64,000 nucleotides of DNA from Tolypocladium sp. Sup5 PDA-1 (Eukaryota > Ascomycota > Sordariomycetes > Hypocreales > Ophiocordycipitaceae): assembly GCA_000750105.3 (NCBI GenBank), contig JPHH03000001.1:682001-746000 (forward strand). Direction: 5' to 3'. The position numbers were made by a program, and so were the translations under genes. Below, in pieces: positions 1 to 11,405 of the stretch. A model generated the notes under the pieces. It made no database searches and was not told where the DNA came from. It was given only the letters and a program-made list of their open reading frames with translations. Each line of letters begins with the position of its first letter. The first letter of the stretch is position 1.

Positions 1-893
1 CTGCACGTCGTCCCCCCCGGTGACGACTCCCTGCGGCGCGTGGCATCTCAGCGCCCTGAAGCTCGCAGCGCATTGGCGCCGGAGCGCAGGAACCGCGAAG
101 CGCTGCATAGCCGCACAACGGCCGGGTCGTAGCTGGAGATGTCAGGCCGATGTGTTCATGCTGGCGAGGCTCGATGACCGACCCAACGTTGGCTATGATG
201 TATTACTGTAGTGGTCACGGCCGCACGTGGGGCCGAGCTGCACCTGCAGGTGGAGAGCGACAGTAGCCGCGGGCGCCCCGCCAGTGCTCCAGTGCTCCAG
301 TGCTCCACCTGCGACTCCAACCGTTGGCCCGAAAGTGCCGACGCTGCCATGACGCCAAGCATCTCCAGCCTCTAGTAGTTGGAATTCATCTTCTGCTCTT
401 TGCTGCGAGCAAGAAACCGCCGGAAACCAAACATATAGCATTGCAACTCGCCCTGGCCAAGGGAAATAGTCAGATTTGTTGCGTCTCGTATCCGACTTAC
501 ACGATCCAACCCCTACACTGGAAAACGGACTGGCAGTGCATAGAAATAGGATAAAAATTCATAAACCGCAGCGTGCTGTTTACGCCATGTATCCGTGACT
601 GTCCACGAAGAACGCCCTAGACCTATATAGCCGGAGACGTCTCAGCGCCGCGACGGGATTCGAACCTGGGCCCGTCCAAAAAGAAAGCAAAGGTGAGGCT
701 CAGGTGAGCGCCGGTCAACCGCAATTTCATCTTTGGCGCTGCAACCAAACCCTCACAACCTGAGTTTGGGTTTACTGAGTGAGCTACTTCGCTGGAGGGT
801 GGTTGTTTATTTTGGGGTATATGCCTTACCCCAAGGTTGGCACTGTAGGGCATTATTCTCGGTTCATTCAATCGTCTGCACCGAAGCTCATGC
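1..893. other. Left-edge intergenic region
   Basis: No open frame here has recognisable protein content, and the frames that exist overlap on both strands with low-complexity translations. The only structured element I see is the tRNA-like stretch near 645-790, listed separately. The right part must hold the 3' end of the AP-3 mu transcript, which stops at 894. Confidence 0.5.
645..790 (-). other. tRNA-like sequence (B box), possible tRNA relic or tRNA-derived SINE
   Basis: On the minus strand near 654-664 there is an exact match to the RNA polymerase III internal B box, GGTTCGAATCC. It is followed by CCGTCGCGGCGCT, which can act as the 3' half of an acceptor stem. An AGCGCC at about 736-741 (minus) could pair with the GGCGCT at 643-648. 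An A-box-like TAGCTCACTCAGT lies further upstream near 774-786. The spacing is too long for an ordinary tRNA and I cannot place an anticodon loop, so this looks like a decayed or rearranged copy. Confidence 0.3.
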
Positions 894-2624
894 CTAGCAG
901 CGAATCTCCACGCCGCCCTTGCTGACGGTCAAGTACTTGACGCCCTTGTACGGCTTCACTCCCTCCCCCAGCCCGCGGCTCTTCCTCGTGTCTATCATGA
1001 TGCTGTCCACCTTGAGCCCGCTCGCCAGCCACCCCTTCACCGAGAAGCTCACCGACGCCGAGCTGGGCATCAGGATCTTGTTCTGCGCAACCCTTTTGAC
1101 GTCTTGTTCGCCACCGCCACCGCCCTCGTCCTTCTCCTTCCTTGTTCTTGTAGCCGGTGTGCTTTGATATGGTTCGTTGTATGAATAATCGGTGCCGAAT
1201 CCAAAGCCGCTCGGGTCGAATTCCTGCTCCTCGCTGTCGGCCAGCGGCCCAACCACCGTGCACCGCAGCCCAAAATGGGATGCAGGCCCGGACAATTCCT
1301 TGGCAGGGACATGCCATTCCAGTATCCTTTCTCCAGGGTTGAAGCTCGCATCGCCCCTGCTGGGACGGATATCGGAAAGGTTCCTCACGTCTTCTGGAAG
1401 TGGGATAGTTATTCTCAGGTCGTCTAGCAGGGGAGCGCTCGGAGAGCCTGGATGTGGCGCCCCGAGCCTGCCAGAACTGCCGCCTCGCCCAAGCTGGCTC
1501 GCAGATGAGGAGCTGGGCGTGCCAAATATCTTGTTCACCTGTAACCGGACCTCGAACTCTGATCCCACGGGGCCGATGCCGGTCTTCATCTCCAGGTTGA
1601 CCGGCAACTTCAGGTTGTTGGAGCTCAGGCTACCGCTCTTCCCGCTCGTAAAAGGTAGCAGATCTACCTCGTACCCTGCCAAGATAAATCGGCCGTCTGG
1701 AGGCACAAAGCTCAGTTCTCCCGGATTCTCTTTCCATCTGTTCAGTCGCACACACGGGTGAAAGACGGGAAGCTCCATGATGCTACCAAGGTTGTGTCTC
1801 CCAGACGGACTCGTCAGGTTGACTGTGATGTCGGGCACGCCAGAGACTTTCGCTGTGAATGCGATTGTTCCGTTTGCAAAGGCAGCCAGTGGCCGCCCCG
1901 AGGGGGCTAGGGTGACGGACAACGTCTCGACGACGTCGGCGTATAACTCGTTCGAAGTATGCCGCACATTCGCCCGTCTCCATGGCAAAGCCGGTGTGTT
2001 TGATGCCATCAGGGACGGTGGGCTCGGGTTCGAGAAGTTGCTGCCCAAAGGAGCTTTCCTAATACTGCATCAGTAAGACACACATCGGACTGCTCTCCAC
2101 GTACTCACCCTGGCAGGTTTATGCTACCCAACAGCTTGCCCACCCAGCCCTCGACCTCCACAATCTCCCTCAGAGCATTGGGCTCCGTGGTACTAATATT
2201 CCCTGCATCGCACATCTCGGTAAGCAGCTGGGCGACCACATCGTAGTTGTTCTCAATCTTGACAGCTAGAAGCGGGGCGCCAATGAAGTCCTCGAAGGCG
2301 TCGATCACGCGGTGCAGAAACTCGAGGACAAGGAGCGGTTCAATCTCCGTCGAGGAGGTCGCCAGGAACAAGAGGTTCGCGTGCGTGAGGCTGAAGACGA
2401 GGGTTGGCGGGCTCGTGTTGGGGAGGTAGACCAGGTTCGGTCTCGGGGAGGGATGTTCGAGGTAGAGGGGCAAGAGGTGGGCTGCGGACAGCGGCCGCCC
2501 CGTGTAGGTGTGCGATAATAAGGCATTCCTGCAGGCGGAGAGTCAGCTCGGTGAGTGATTGAAGCTCCAGGGAGGCGAACCTGTTGTCGTCGTAGATATG
2601 CAGCGCCTCAATAACCCCGTTCAT
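894..2624 (-). CDS. apm3: AP-3 adaptor complex subunit mu
   Basis: Medium chain of the AP-3 clathrin-type adaptor, which sorts cargo from Golgi or endosome to the vacuole. Three exons read from the minus strand: 2624-2581, 2528-2109 and 2058-894. The introns (52 and 50 nt) keep frame and give 542 residues. The N-terminus opens with MNGVIEALHIYDD, the usual longin-like start of mu chains, followed by HTYTGRPLSAAHLLPLY. From about residue 180 onward the mu-homology (cargo-binding) domain is clear: PWRRANVRHTSNELYADVVE, then LAPSGRPLAAFANGTIAF. The insert around the Ser/Gly-rich stretch (SSSSASQLGRGGSSGR) is low complexity. A second in-frame ATG at 2630 would add two residues; I prefer 2624 because family members start there and an A sits at -3. 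It is head-to-head with the DMAC1-like gene, 227 nt apart. Confidence 0.93.
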
Positions 2625-2851
2625 GGTCATGACCAGCGCCTTTCCCAGGCGTTGTCTGAAGCTCAGGCGCCTTGCTGATGCGTCCCGCAACCACGCGACA
2701 GGCAATGACGGAATTAATGTCAGTGCATCGCTGACTAACCGCCAGCGAGCTCCCCACCAATCAACAGCACCGGAACGTCTTCAAGATTCCGAAGCTCTCC
2801 AGCTCCATCGCAAATTGCAGAGCGAAGCCTCCAGCCCTTTGGCCTTTTACG

Positions 2852-3204
2852 ATGGCGGGCGACAAGATCCCAAACGTGCATTCCCTCGAGCGGCCAGAGG
2901 ACCTCAAGGAGCTCATGCGCCAGGACCGAGGCGATGACTGTCTCAGCTGCAAGGTCGTCGGCAAGTCGCCCCCCCAAGCAGCGCAACCAGCATCGAAAGC
3001 TCTGAAGCTGACCTATACGCAGGAAGCGGCGCCTTCTTTGGGCTGGCTGCGTACAGCTACTTCTCCGGCATGTCGCAACTCGAAAAGCAGCAGGCCGCCA
3101 TCCTGCAGAGCAAGTCCATGTTTGGAATGAGGAGCCGGAGATTCGGCATCATGGGCATCTCGGCGGGCCTCGTCTGGATGGGACTGTGGAGGGCTTTCCG
3201 ATAA
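2852..3204 (+). CDS. DMAC1-like small mitochondrial membrane protein (DUF4536 type)
   Basis: A 96-residue protein from two exons, 2852-2960 and 3023-3204. The first half carries DDCLSCKVVG, the Cys-x2-Cys signature of the distal membrane-arm assembly component 1-like family. It is followed by two hydrophobic segments (AFFGLAAYSYFSGM and FGIMGISAGLVWMGLW) separated by a basic loop (FGMRSRR). In animals DMAC1 assists assembly of the complex I membrane arm; a similar role in the mitochondrial inner membrane here is inferred. The frame is preserved only if the intron is a GC-AG intron (donor GGCAAGT, acceptor ACGCAG). No GT donor nearby restores the conserved second half. Confidence 0.78.
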
Positions 3205-4072
3205 TGATACGGCGATTTCACGTTTGCGAGACCAAGTACCTTCTCCACTACCTTGTCGAACGTCGACACGGCCGGATTACAAGGAACGAGGACCCTGTAG
3301 GGTCCCTGTCGAATCTCTGCCGTCGAACACACCAGCGATATCGACCTCGGGCTGTTCCAAGGGAACACTGCCGTCTCGAGAGCATTGTATTGTATAAAAG
3401 TGTACTATATAGTACCATGGGGCCATGTGCATGAAAGATACCAACTGAGCAGGCAGGGTGCGTCGAGAAGAGGGCACACCTCACGTCAGGATGTACGAAT
3501 AAAGGGGTGTCAAACTCGGCTTATACGCATGCAATTGAATGTTACTATCAAGGAGTTCAGAATCTTGCAAAGATGATAATCATGTAAATTTTCAGGAAAA
3601 GTGTTCGTAGAGACTTGCTGTGCCTCGGTGTCGTGTAAGTGGCTGGCCGCGCGACCGCGTCCGCAAGTCGCAACAAGTCTGGAGTAACGATTTTGCAAAT
3701 TGTGCGATTTCGCCAATTTAAGTATCTTGAATGATGCATTTGCTCAATTTAAAGCAAAACCTCGAGTTTCGTAGCAACCCAGTGCCTGTTGTCGTCGCGC
3801 TCATATCTTGTCCCAATACCACCAGCTGTCACGTACGAAAAACTTCACCTTCGTCAAACGCCCCACTTCAACTTCAACCTCTCACCTCAACCACATCCAA
3901 CATCAACCCGCCTCACCACATAAGCCGAGCAAAAGACATCAAAAATCCCCGTCGCATTCATCCAACAGCCTCAACCCAGCGACTTTACCTCGCAGGACGC
4001 TGCGTGGCGGCAAGCCAGAGCCACCCGCGCTCACCTCACTCCTTCGCACCACCGCCGAAATCTCATCTCACA
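3205..4072. other. Intergenic region between the DMAC1-like gene and RRP4
   Basis: About 870 nt without a supportable gene. It holds the 3' end of the upstream gene and the RRP4 promoter. Just before the RRP4 start the plus strand is rich in CA and CT (roughly 3840-4070), as is usual for fungal promoters and 5' leaders. Confidence 0.5.
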
Positions 4073-5220
4073 ATGCCCATCACCATCCTCCAGCCGCAGC
4101 CCGCGCCGCAACGGCCGGCAGCGGCTGCCGGCGGATACTCCTCAGACTCGGACTCGGACGGCGGCGCGGACGTCCAGGGCGACGTGTCCATGCGCGCAGC
4201 GAAGCGCCGGCGGGCGAGCCACGACGATGAGGACGGCGACGCGGGTGAGATTCTCACGCCGGGCGCCGTCATAACGTCCAACCCGCAATGGATGCGGTAC
4301 GTTCGCCTCTTTATACTAGGCTCCCTTATATAGAGAGAGCATGAGAGAACGAGAGAGAGAGAGAGAGCGCATGTGCTAACCATGTTCCTAGCGGCCACGG
4401 CACATTCGTCCCTCTCAACTCCACAAACATCACCTCCTCGCTGGCCGGCACCCTCACCAAGACCAACAAGCTCCTCTCCGTGCGCCCCCTCCGCGCCCGC
4501 TACACCCCCGAGATCGGCGACCTCGTCGTCGGCCGCATCGCCGAGGTCCAGGCCAAGCGCTGGCGCGTCGACGTCGCCGCCTCCCAGCTCGCCATCCTCC
4601 AGATCTCCGCCATCAACCTCCCCGGCGGCATCCTCCGCAAGCGCACCGAGACCGACGAGCTCCAGATCCGCTCCTTCTTCGCAGAGGGCGACCTCGTCGT
4701 CGCAGAGGTCCAGCAGCTCCACCAGGACGGCGCCGCCTCCCTCCACACCCGCTCCCTCAAGTACGGCAAGCTGCGCAACGGCGTCTTCGTCAGCGTCTCC
4801 GGCACCGGTGGCGGCGGCGGCGTCGTCCGCGCCAAGCGCCAGCTGTGGACCGTCGAGGCCGCCAACGCCGCCGGCAAGATCGACGTCCTGCTCGGCGTCA
4901 ACGGCTACATCTGGATCAGCAAGCACGTCGAGAGCGACGTCGCCGCCGAGGCCGCCGGCATCAACCGCATGGAGGAGAGCGTCAGCAGCAAGGTCTACTC
5001 GAGCCAAAACGACTACATGGACGTGGCCACCATGAGGGAGATTGCGCGCTTCCGGAGCGTCATCCTGGCGCTCGTGGAGAATGGGCTGCCCGTGGACGAG
5101 GAGACGGTCACAAAGGCGTACGGCGAGGCCGTCGAGATTGGCAGGGAGTCGGCCGAGGACGACTTGTATCTTGGAGGAGCAAAGGGGCAGAGACTGGCGG
5201 CCATCCTCGCCAGACATTAG
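4073..5220 (+). CDS. rrp4: Exosome complex component RRP4
   Basis: Cap subunit of the RNA exosome, which binds RNA and feeds it to the 3'-5' degrading core in nucleus and cytoplasm. Two exons, 4073-4296 and 4392-5220, make 350 residues. The first 60 residues are low complexity with acidic (SDSDSDGG) and basic (RAAKRRR) patches. The conserved N-terminal exosome domain follows: TPGAVITSNPQWMRGHGT, which spans the splice junction exactly. Next come an S1 RNA-binding domain (EIGDLVVGRIAEVQAKRWRV, then INLPGGILRKR) and a C-terminal KH-type region (LLGVNGYIWISKHVES). The length fits the family. The 95-nt intron contains a GA microsatellite. Confidence 0.95.
4332..4367 (+). repeat. GA dinucleotide microsatellite inside the RRP4 intron
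   Basis: An interrupted GA tract ending in an uninterrupted run of GA units at 4351-4367. It lies in the middle of the intron, between the donor at 4297 and the acceptor at 4391. Confidence 0.9.
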
Positions 5221-5518
5221 ATCTAATCGGTGCACACTGCCACATCAATCATAAGGTTGAACGATGCACTTGCTTTGTTTCCCGCCACTGCATTATTCGT
5301 CGACAAAGAGGCCTCTGCGTGGGATTGCCTATCCACCATCGTACATGTACACATATGACGTGAAGTTCGATTATAAAAGAGAAACCGCTAGGCAGTTGTA
5401 ACATACTCCAAACACATCCTCCGCGCGTTGGGTATGTCGCCCATGTCCGCCAACATCCCGGCCAGCCAGGGATAGCATTGTCGTGTCTACAATTTGGCTG
5501 TCGGCCTGTCGACGCCGT

Positions 5519-7183
5519 TTACAGGCCTAGCGAGCTTCTCTTCAGCCCGAGTATCGCAAAGATGGCAACGAGAATCCCCCACCTTAGGGCTGCTCCGGTC
5601 GTGCTCTTGCCGCCGAGGCTGAAGACGACGCCGAGCCAGTACTTGAGCCCCTTGACCACGTTGCCGTCGCGGTCGAAGTTGGGCTTTGGGGCGGAGAGCT
5701 TCTTGAAGCGCTCCAGCTCGCTCATCGAATAGGGCATGTAGCGCACGCGCAGGACTTTCTCGGCCCAGTTGGGGACCTGAGCGATGACGCGCTGGTGGCT
5801 GAATGCCTTGAAAGAGTAGTAGCCGTGGTAGCTGCCCATGCCGGACGAGCCGACGCCGCCAATGGGCGTGGCGTTGATCTGGCAGTGGAAGAACGAGTCG
5901 TTGATGGTGGCACCTCCGGAGGTGACGTTGTGCAGGACTGTTGCGAGTCAGTAACTTGATCCCATCTCAACATGTATGCCTTGAACAAGGGCCACAATAC
6001 CTTTCTGGTTCTCCTCGTCTGAGCCAAACGTAAACAGGGCCAGCGGGGTGGGGTCGACCTTGTTGGCAATGTCAATGGCCTCGTCAAGGCTGTCATACGG
6101 CATGATGGACCAGATTGGGCCAAAGCTTTCCTCCGCCATCATGCTGTCCTCGATATCGTCAACCAGCACGGCCGTGGGCTCGATGAAGAACTCGGACTCG
6201 TCCACCGAGCCGCCCATGACGATCTTGCCCTTGGTGTTGTCGAGCATGGCCTTGATGCGGTCAAAGTGCGCCTTGTTGACGATGCGAGAAAAGTCCGGGC
6301 TGGCCTTGGCGCCCTTGGGCATGAAAGCGCGGTACTGGGCGTTGACCTCGGTGATGAACTTGGACACAAGACTCCGGTCGATGAGGACGTAGTTGTGGGA
6401 GAGGCACACTTGGCCGGCATTGAGGCACTTTTGCCAGAGCAGACGCTTGGCAGCAATCCTCAGGTCGGCGTGCTTGGTGACGAAAGCCGGGTTCTGGCCA
6501 CCCAGCTCGAGGAGGACAGGGGTGAGCGACTCGGCAGCCTTTGTCGCAATGATGGCTCCCGTCTTCTTGCCACCGGTGAAGACGACCTTGTCGAACTTGA
6601 GGTCCATCAGGTACTTGGTCTCGGTAAGCGCGCCGTTGATGCAGATGTAGCATTCAGGGTCGAGGTACTCGTCGAAGAGCTTCTTCAGGATCATGGCCGA
6701 GTGGGGCGAGTGCTCGGAGGGCTTGAGGACGATGGTGTTACCGGCAGCGATGGCACCGACGACGGGGGTGATGTTGAGCTGGAAGGGGTAGTTGAAGGCG
6801 CCGATGATGAGGATGTTGCCGAGGGGCTCGTTCCTGATGCGCGGCTTCATGGGCCAGTACTGCATGGGCAGGTCGACGATGGACTCGTCCTTGGCCCATC
6901 CCTCGAGCTTGTTGGCGACGTTGACGCACTCGGCCTTGCACCAGTCGATCTCGGTAATGTTGGCCTCGAACTTGCACTTGCCCATGTCCTTGAGCACGGC
7001 CTCCTCAATGAGCGGCGCATAGTCGACGAGGCCCCAGTACAGGCGGCGGATCTGTTGCTTGCGGAACTCGAAGTCCTTGGTGCGGTTGGTGCGGTAGGTC
7101 TTGCGCAGGGTCTGGTACTGGGCCTGGATGTCGTCCAGAGCCGTCGCCTCGAAGGGCGGGATGCCACCTTTGATGGAGCCCAT
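5519..7183 (-). CDS. hfd1: Fatty aldehyde dehydrogenase (HFD1-like)
   Basis: NAD-dependent class 3 type aldehyde dehydrogenase that oxidises long-chain fatty aldehydes, for example hexadecenal from sphingolipid breakdown. Exons on the minus strand are 7183-6001 and 5937-5519, joined by a 63-nt intron, giving 533 residues, close to yeast Hfd1. Visible family landmarks are the cofactor and active-site segments IIGAFNYPFQLNITP, FTGGKKTGAII, the general base Glu226 in LLELGGQNP and the nucleophile Cys260 in NAGQVCLSHNY. The last 30 residues include a hydrophobic segment (WGILVAIFAILGL) expected to anchor the enzyme in a membrane (lipid droplet, mitochondrial surface or ER). The open frame extends upstream of 7183, but MGSIKGG is the first ATG in good context and gives the usual length. 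Confidence 0.94.
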
Positions 7184-8889
7184 GGTGATGCGAAGTCGCG
7201 GATGTGATGGGAGTGTCGATGTCGGTTTTCGGATCTCCTGTGACACAGAGTCGTCGTTCGGCCTGGTGCGAGCGAGGAGGCTCAAGCTACCCACTAAGAT
7301 CGAGGTCGCTAGTGCAGCTTGGTTGCTTAGCTCGGCTCAATGTAGCTTCGACGCGGGAAGCCTCTGCAAACGGGCGTGCGAGGATCACGAACAGTCAACG
7401 AGCCAGAGGACAGCAACAGTGGAAAGGGAGGAGGGATGGAGGGAAGAGGAATGGGAAGAGGCTTGGGAATAAGGCAGGCCGTCAAGCCAGGAAAGTAAAA
7501 TGAGGGGTCCCCTCACAACCGATGGAAGCATGCACCAACGTCCGTTGTCCGTCCGTACCTCCTGCTGAGCTTTGCTTCCATTTGCGCCGACGGTGCTTCG
7601 GCATCGGGGAGCCCAGAGTCTCCACGCCAGATGCGACCCGCATTCAACCTGGAAAGCCATTCCTCTGCCCCCCCCCAGCGAGCACGAGGTGCCTGCGCGC
7701 TGCCACGGCCGGCTGCCATCTCGTGTCGGCGCACCCTGGGCGCATCGGGGGAGCGCTATTGTCCTGCGGCAGCTCCTGCAGCATCGGGCCAGTCGGCGCA
7801 TCAGGAGCCGGCCAGGGGCGGACACGCGGGCCAACAACAGCCACGATGGGTGGCATGGCTGGCCCGCGCCAACCTCGTCCGCTCCGACGCTGCCTTTAGC
7901 GGCCTCCAGGTGCTTTGCACTGCAGCTGATCAGGAAGCCAGCTGTCGTGTTGGCTGCTGCTTTCCATCTCTCCTGGCAGTTGAGAGGGGTGCTGCCAACA
8001 CGGCAAAAGCGGTGGGAATGCCCTCTTCCTGAATACGGCACCAGAGTCAATGGTAGCAGCCCATCCCTGAGGCTCTCCAGCAATGATACAATGCCCTGTT
8101 CCAAAATTGAACTGTGCATCGGCGTCTCAACGCACATGCTCCCGCCATCACCAGCACCCCGTTCATAGCGTGCCGAGGCTCCAACCCCTGCCATGTACGG
8201 ATTACGAGTACTTCGTAGCACTCCCCCTGCCCACCACCCAAACTCCACTACCACGCGTGACACTTCGAACACGACGAATCAGCCCGTCTCCCTCTCCGCA
8301 ACCTGTTCCCCTTTCGGCGCCAGCCAGAAACCCCCCAAGGCCCAAGCCAGGTTTCTTCGCGGTCGCAAATTGATTGCCTGGGCCGGCGCCGTGGTGGCAC
8401 CCCAGGTGCCGTCTGGTGTGGGGTCTCCGGACCGCGATGCCTCGGCTGGCTGAGCCCGAAAAGTATCCATGAAGCGCACCGGAGACAACCCGACGTGTCG
8501 CCGGGTTTGCGTGTTCACGTAGAAGCCTACCTAGTTTGCATACGCCTCGGAGCAAGTCCGTTCTTGTACAACGTCAAAAGTACGGACTACGTACTCTGTC
8601 TCTGTCTAACCAACCGTGTTCCATGGCTTTGGTACGCCAGCCGCCCCAATAGGTACGACGGCAAATCGTACCGCAGACGAAGCCACCGATGTGCACCCAA
8701 CCACTTGTCACTATTTTTCGCTCCCGACTCATATGCAGTACGGACACTCATTGGGCGAGTATTTCCAATGCTTCTTGGCATCTAGATCGTACACACACGC
8801 TCCCCTACAGTACATGCACGTCCTCCTTTTATATCAGGTAATTATACACTCAGTCCGGCCAGCTCTTTTGCCAGCAGAGACTCGCCGCC
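7184..8889. other. Intergenic region between HFD1 and RSM24
   Basis: About 1.7 kb holding the HFD1 promoter (from 7184 rightwards) and the 3' side of RSM24. The overlapping open frames on both strands translate to low-complexity Pro/Arg/Ser-rich sequence with no domain, so I call none of them. Two copies of the TACGAGTACTTCGTA / TACGGACTACGTA type motif occur near 8195-8220 and 8578-8596. Confidence 0.5.
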
Positions 8890-10125
8890 TCACCTCTTCG
8901 CCCTGCTCGCACCGCCCGACGACCTCGCAGCCTTGGGTGCAGCAACCAGCTCCGCCACTTTCTGCTTCTCCTGGTCCTCGACCAGCTTCTGCATCAGAAA
9001 GTCGTCAATCGCCTTCTTGCCGTCCACCAGCAACCCACCCTCGGCCTTTTTCATGTCGGCAATCGCGGCGCGTTGCCGGTCCTCGTCTAGCTGCAGCCGG
9101 CGCTCGTTCGTAAGCCGCCACTCCTTGGGGAACCGAGGCTTGGCCTTGATCTGGTGGTGCCGCAGGTCCAGCGGCACGTCCGCGAACGTGTCCTTGGGGT
9201 CCTTGGCCGACGCAATCAGGTCATCGACCAGGTTCGACAGGTACCGCTTGTTCTGCGCCTGGTGTTCGTAGCTCTCGCAGCTCATCTTGATGAGCTCCGT
9301 CTCGGGGTTGTATCGCGGGCCGGCCAGTTTCCTGAGCTTGTCCGTTTGCACGGGGGTGAGCTTGAGGTCGTCGGGCGCGAACTGCACAACCACCTTCTTC
9401 TCCGCGGGGTGGGATTCGCCCATATAGGTCGTGTATCGCCATCTCAGGACCTGGTCGTCGGCCGGAGGTACGAATGGCTTGGCGAATTCTGCGTGACACG
9501 TCCATTAGCTCCGCTGCCCTGTATCGTTTCATCGCTCGATGTCCAACTCACTGGAGAGAAGTGGCATTTCCCAGACCGCCAGTCGAGCGTAGTGCCTCAT
9601 CTCCCGTATCTCTTCCAGCTTGCCGTGGGCCATTGATGTGATGTCGTCCTCGTCAAACTCGTCATGCTCTTCCGTGTTCGTCTCCGGGTCCTCCTCGTCG
9701 AACCAGAACGACGATTTGTTCGGCTTATCACCAACATCGTCCTTGAACAGCTCCTCCTCCACTGTCCTGTCCTCCGACGCCCACCCAGGGGTCTCCCGTA
9801 GCGTCGATTCTAAAAAGTCGTCGATCGTGTTGTAGCCGTTGGACTTGGCCAGCTCATCAAGCTGCCGCAGCCCCTCGGGCGTGGCGGTCTCGGCAAACGA
9901 CTTGTTCATCGTCTTCAGGTCCAGCTGCTGGTAGGCCTCTGCCTCCGCATCGTCTCCTTCCTTGCCGGGCTTCCTGTCGGCCCATCGCGCGGGTGAGGTG
10001 CTGAATGCTCGCTGTGCGATTGCGCATTGCCGGGCGAGCTGCTGCGCTCGAGGCAGTCGCTGCACTCGAGGCGCACTGCGGCATGCCAGCATGCATAGCC
10101 TCGCAGCGTTGGAAGCCGAAGCCAT
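8890..10125 (-). CDS. rsm24: Mitochondrial small-subunit ribosomal protein mS35 (Rsm24)
   Basis: Component of the mitochondrial 37S ribosomal subunit. Two exons, 10125-9552 and 9488-8890, are joined by a 63-nt intron and give 390 residues. The start MASASNAARLCMLACRSAPR opens an Arg-rich, acid-free presequence ending near FSTSPARWADRK, typical for matrix import. An acidic middle region (EEDPETNTEEHDEFDEDD) precedes the conserved MRP-S28 domain. That domain crosses the splice site as MPLLSKFAKPFVPP, then LRWRYTTYMGESHPAEKKVV and QFAPDDLKLTP. The C-terminus is a charged helix-rich tail. It is divergent from ALG13, with about 310 nt between the starts. Confidence 0.88.
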
Positions 10126-10434
10126 GCCGAATTGATCAATTTGCGACGGCCGCGCTGAGTTGTCTGCGCGTGAGGTTGCGTTGAGCTTCAAAAATTTGGC
10201 CTCCAACTGGCCACTCTCAGGGATCGTATATTTCCCGAGGTTCTCCCGGAGCTCCACCTCCACCGGCTTTAGTGCCTTGACAGCTAGCTCCTCCGCAGCC
10301 AACAGTGGCTTGAGTGGGCCGCCTCTGTCATGCAAGACAATAGCCGTTGATCACCATTCAACTCCCATCTCAAGCTGATCCGTCAACTCAGACTCTACAA
10401 ACCAAAACGCCGTTGAAGATATAAACAACCGAAC
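10126..10434. promoter_or_regulatory. Shared divergent promoter region RSM24 / ALG13
   Basis: The 309 nt between two start codons on opposite strands must contain both promoters. I see no clear TATA element. An open minus-strand frame runs through it, but its translation resembles no family. Confidence 0.5.
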
Positions 10435-11174
10435 ATGACTGCGACCTCGAAGCCTCTTGAGTGCTACTGCCTGGTCACCGTCGGCGCCACGGTTGGCTTC
10501 GAAGAGCTGACCAGGGTGGTCCTCGAGCCAGCCTTCTGGGGTTTCCTGCGATCCGAGGGCTTCACGGCTCTCCACATCCAATGCGGACCAGACATTCCCT
10601 GGGCCAGCGTCAGGCTTTCCGAACTCAAGGACGAGCTTCCGTCGGATTTCGACATCGATGTGTTTGATGTTAAGAACAACCTGATGCTGGAGGAGATGAT
10701 TCTCTGCAAGCCCATTGAGGGCCGTCGTGTGCAAGGGCTGGTCATCTCACACGCAGGTACGTGGAGCACCGTGTGAGAAGTGTCCCCTGATACTGACGCT
10801 TCTTCAGGCACCGGCACAATCCTCGACGCATGGAAGCTCGGAATTCCTCTCATCGTTGTGCCCAACACGGCCCTGCTCGACGACCACCAGACAGAAATGG
10901 CCAAGCATCTAGCCAAAGAGGGCTATGCAACCATGGCCGCCGCCAGGTACGCCCCGCAAACACACACTTGATGAGAGCACCACTAACTCGACGATATCAC
11001 AGCCGCGAGGATCTCCAGGACGCCATCCATAAGGCAGGGCTTCTTTGCGAGGAGAACAAAAACCGCTGGCCGGCAAACTCCGTCACCCCTGAGCAGGGCG
11101 AAGCCGTTCGGCTGTGGGACATTAAGCCCGGCGAGGTCGAGAAGGAGGAAAATTCTCAAATGACCCACGATTAG
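10435..11174 (+). CDS. alg13: UDP-GlcNAc transferase catalytic subunit ALG13
   Basis: Cytosolic catalytic subunit that pairs with membrane-bound Alg14 on the ER face and adds the second GlcNAc to the dolichol-linked N-glycan precursor. Three exons, 10435-10756, 10808-10946 and 11003-11174, make 210 residues. Landmarks are CLVTVGATVGFEEL at the N-terminus and the UDP-sugar binding region LVISHAGTGTILDAW, which crosses the first splice junction. It continues as GIPLIVVPNTALLDDHQTEMA. Both introns are short (51 and 56 nt) and preserve frame. It is convergent with AIP1, 231 nt apart. Confidence 0.95.
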
Positions 11175-11405
11175 GCATTGGGCTTTTGCGGTCGTCTTCT
11201 GGAAGCGATTTATTGATGAGCGCGGAATGGGATGGAACAACGGGCTTGACGTCGTTTCAACTCGGATTTGCTTGCTAAACTACCAAGATACCCAGCGGCG
11301 GAGTTAGGGATCATTTCGTATGCACGATGCATACGTCAAGCTGTCGTATAGCTGAAAGCCCATGCGGCAAAAGGGAATTGATTCTGATTTGGTGATTGCA
11401 CTCGC

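Noticed and set aside
4063..5235. 390-residue minus-strand frame over RRP4
   Set aside because: Antisense shadow of a clear RRP4 gene. Its repetitive Ala/Asp/Gly/Leu content is what reverse translation of that exon gives.
6266..7207. 313-residue plus-strand frame over HFD1
   Set aside because: Antisense shadow of the aldehyde dehydrogenase exon; Val/Leu/Gly/Asp-rich with no family resemblance.
7385..8272. 295-residue minus-strand open frame upstream of HFD1
   Set aside because: Overlaps equally long frames on the other strand. The translation is Arg/Ser/Gly-rich without any domain, and it sits in promoter-like DNA.
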